Shown piece by piece: positions 6,096 through 6,180 of a DNA stretch of 6,180 nucleotides. The stretch's first letter is position 1; the number at the start of each line of letters is the position of its first letter. A model generated the notes under the pieces. That model had not been told where the DNA came from, searched no databases, and saw nothing but the letters and a program-made list of their open reading frames with translations. Source of the stretch: an uncultured Collinsella sp. (GTDB lineage Bacteria; Actinomycetota; Coriobacteriia; Coriobacteriales; Coriobacteriaceae). The stretch spans positions 1 through 6,180 of the forward strand of contig CALFDL010000089.1 of assembly GCA_937950415.1 (NCBI GenBank), in the 5' to 3' direction. A program made the translations under genes and the position numbers.

Positions 6096-6180
6096 TCGAC
6101 TTCCCCATCAATCGACCATCTTTAGCATCATTATTTATCGTTTCGGCAATTGCTGGTAGTGTCGAGAAAGTTGGTGTAGC
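6096..6180 (-). promoter_or_regulatory. Leader upstream of the ChW/YkuD gene; promoter not resolved
   Basis: The 85 visible bp include an AT-rich stretch (minus strand CGATAAATAATGATG, 6140-6126) that could hold a -10 element. No matching -35 at 16-18 bp is convincing. The end of any preceding gene is not visible. Confidence 0.2.
6102..6106 (-). promoter_or_regulatory. Weak Shine-Dalgarno site of the ChW/YkuD gene
   Basis: The minus strand reads GGGGA with a 6-nt spacer before ATG. It is a poorer match than the AGGAGG of the downstream gene, but it is the only purine-rich block in the right place. Confidence 0.5.

Overview
The window carries two long genes, both on the minus strand, in tandem. 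Each encodes a secreted protein built from ChW repeats (Clostridial hydrophobic repeats with a conserved Gly-Trp). The upstream gene (3060-6095) is complete: 1011 aa with a signal peptide, an acidic/Ser-rich linker, five sets of three ChW units, and a C-terminal YkuD-type L,D-transpeptidase domain. The downstream gene starts at a TTG codon at 2875 and runs off the left edge of the window. Its 958 visible codons contain no stop. It encodes a signal peptide, three ChW units, a probable beta-sandwich (Ig-like) segment, a large central catalytic-looking domain, and at least four more ChW units.

The most notable content is that central domain (about residues 354-732). Reading its translation, I recognise the layout of family GT80 bacterial sialyltransferases (PM0188 type): a strand ending in Leu-Asp near its start, an Asp-Gly-Ser motif (D444), Lys-Gly-His-Pro (H617), a Glu 30 residues later (E647) and a Ser-Ser-x-Tyr motif (S663/S664). 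The order and spacing are close to those of the Pasteurella enzyme as I remember it. A GT80-like domain on an exported Gram-positive ChW protein is unexpected, because its usual donor, CMP-sialic acid, is cytoplasmic.

Layout from left to right: 1-2875 partial ChW/GT80-like gene (minus); 2876-3059 intergenic, with an AGGAGG ribosome-binding site for that gene and a long GGGCCC hairpin that probably ends the upstream transcript; 3060-6095 ChW/YkuD gene (minus); 6096-6180 its upstream leader. There is no stretch over 300 bases without a gene. I see no tRNA, rRNA, CRISPR array or insertion sequence.

ChW repeats are typical of Clostridia and some Coriobacteriia. With roughly balanced base composition, a TTG start, a strong Shine-Dalgarno site and no outer-membrane features, the source is probably a Gram-positive gut or oral anaerobe, Coriobacteriia or Clostridia. 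I cannot settle which. The two proteins look like paralogous scaffolds: similar signal-peptide ends (Pro-Leu-x-x-Trp-Ala-Asp) and the same A-B-C order of ChW units, carrying different effector domains. The simplest reading is two cell-surface or secreted proteins that use ChW arrays to bind wall or host polymers, one modifying peptidoglycan and the other possibly a surface glycan.
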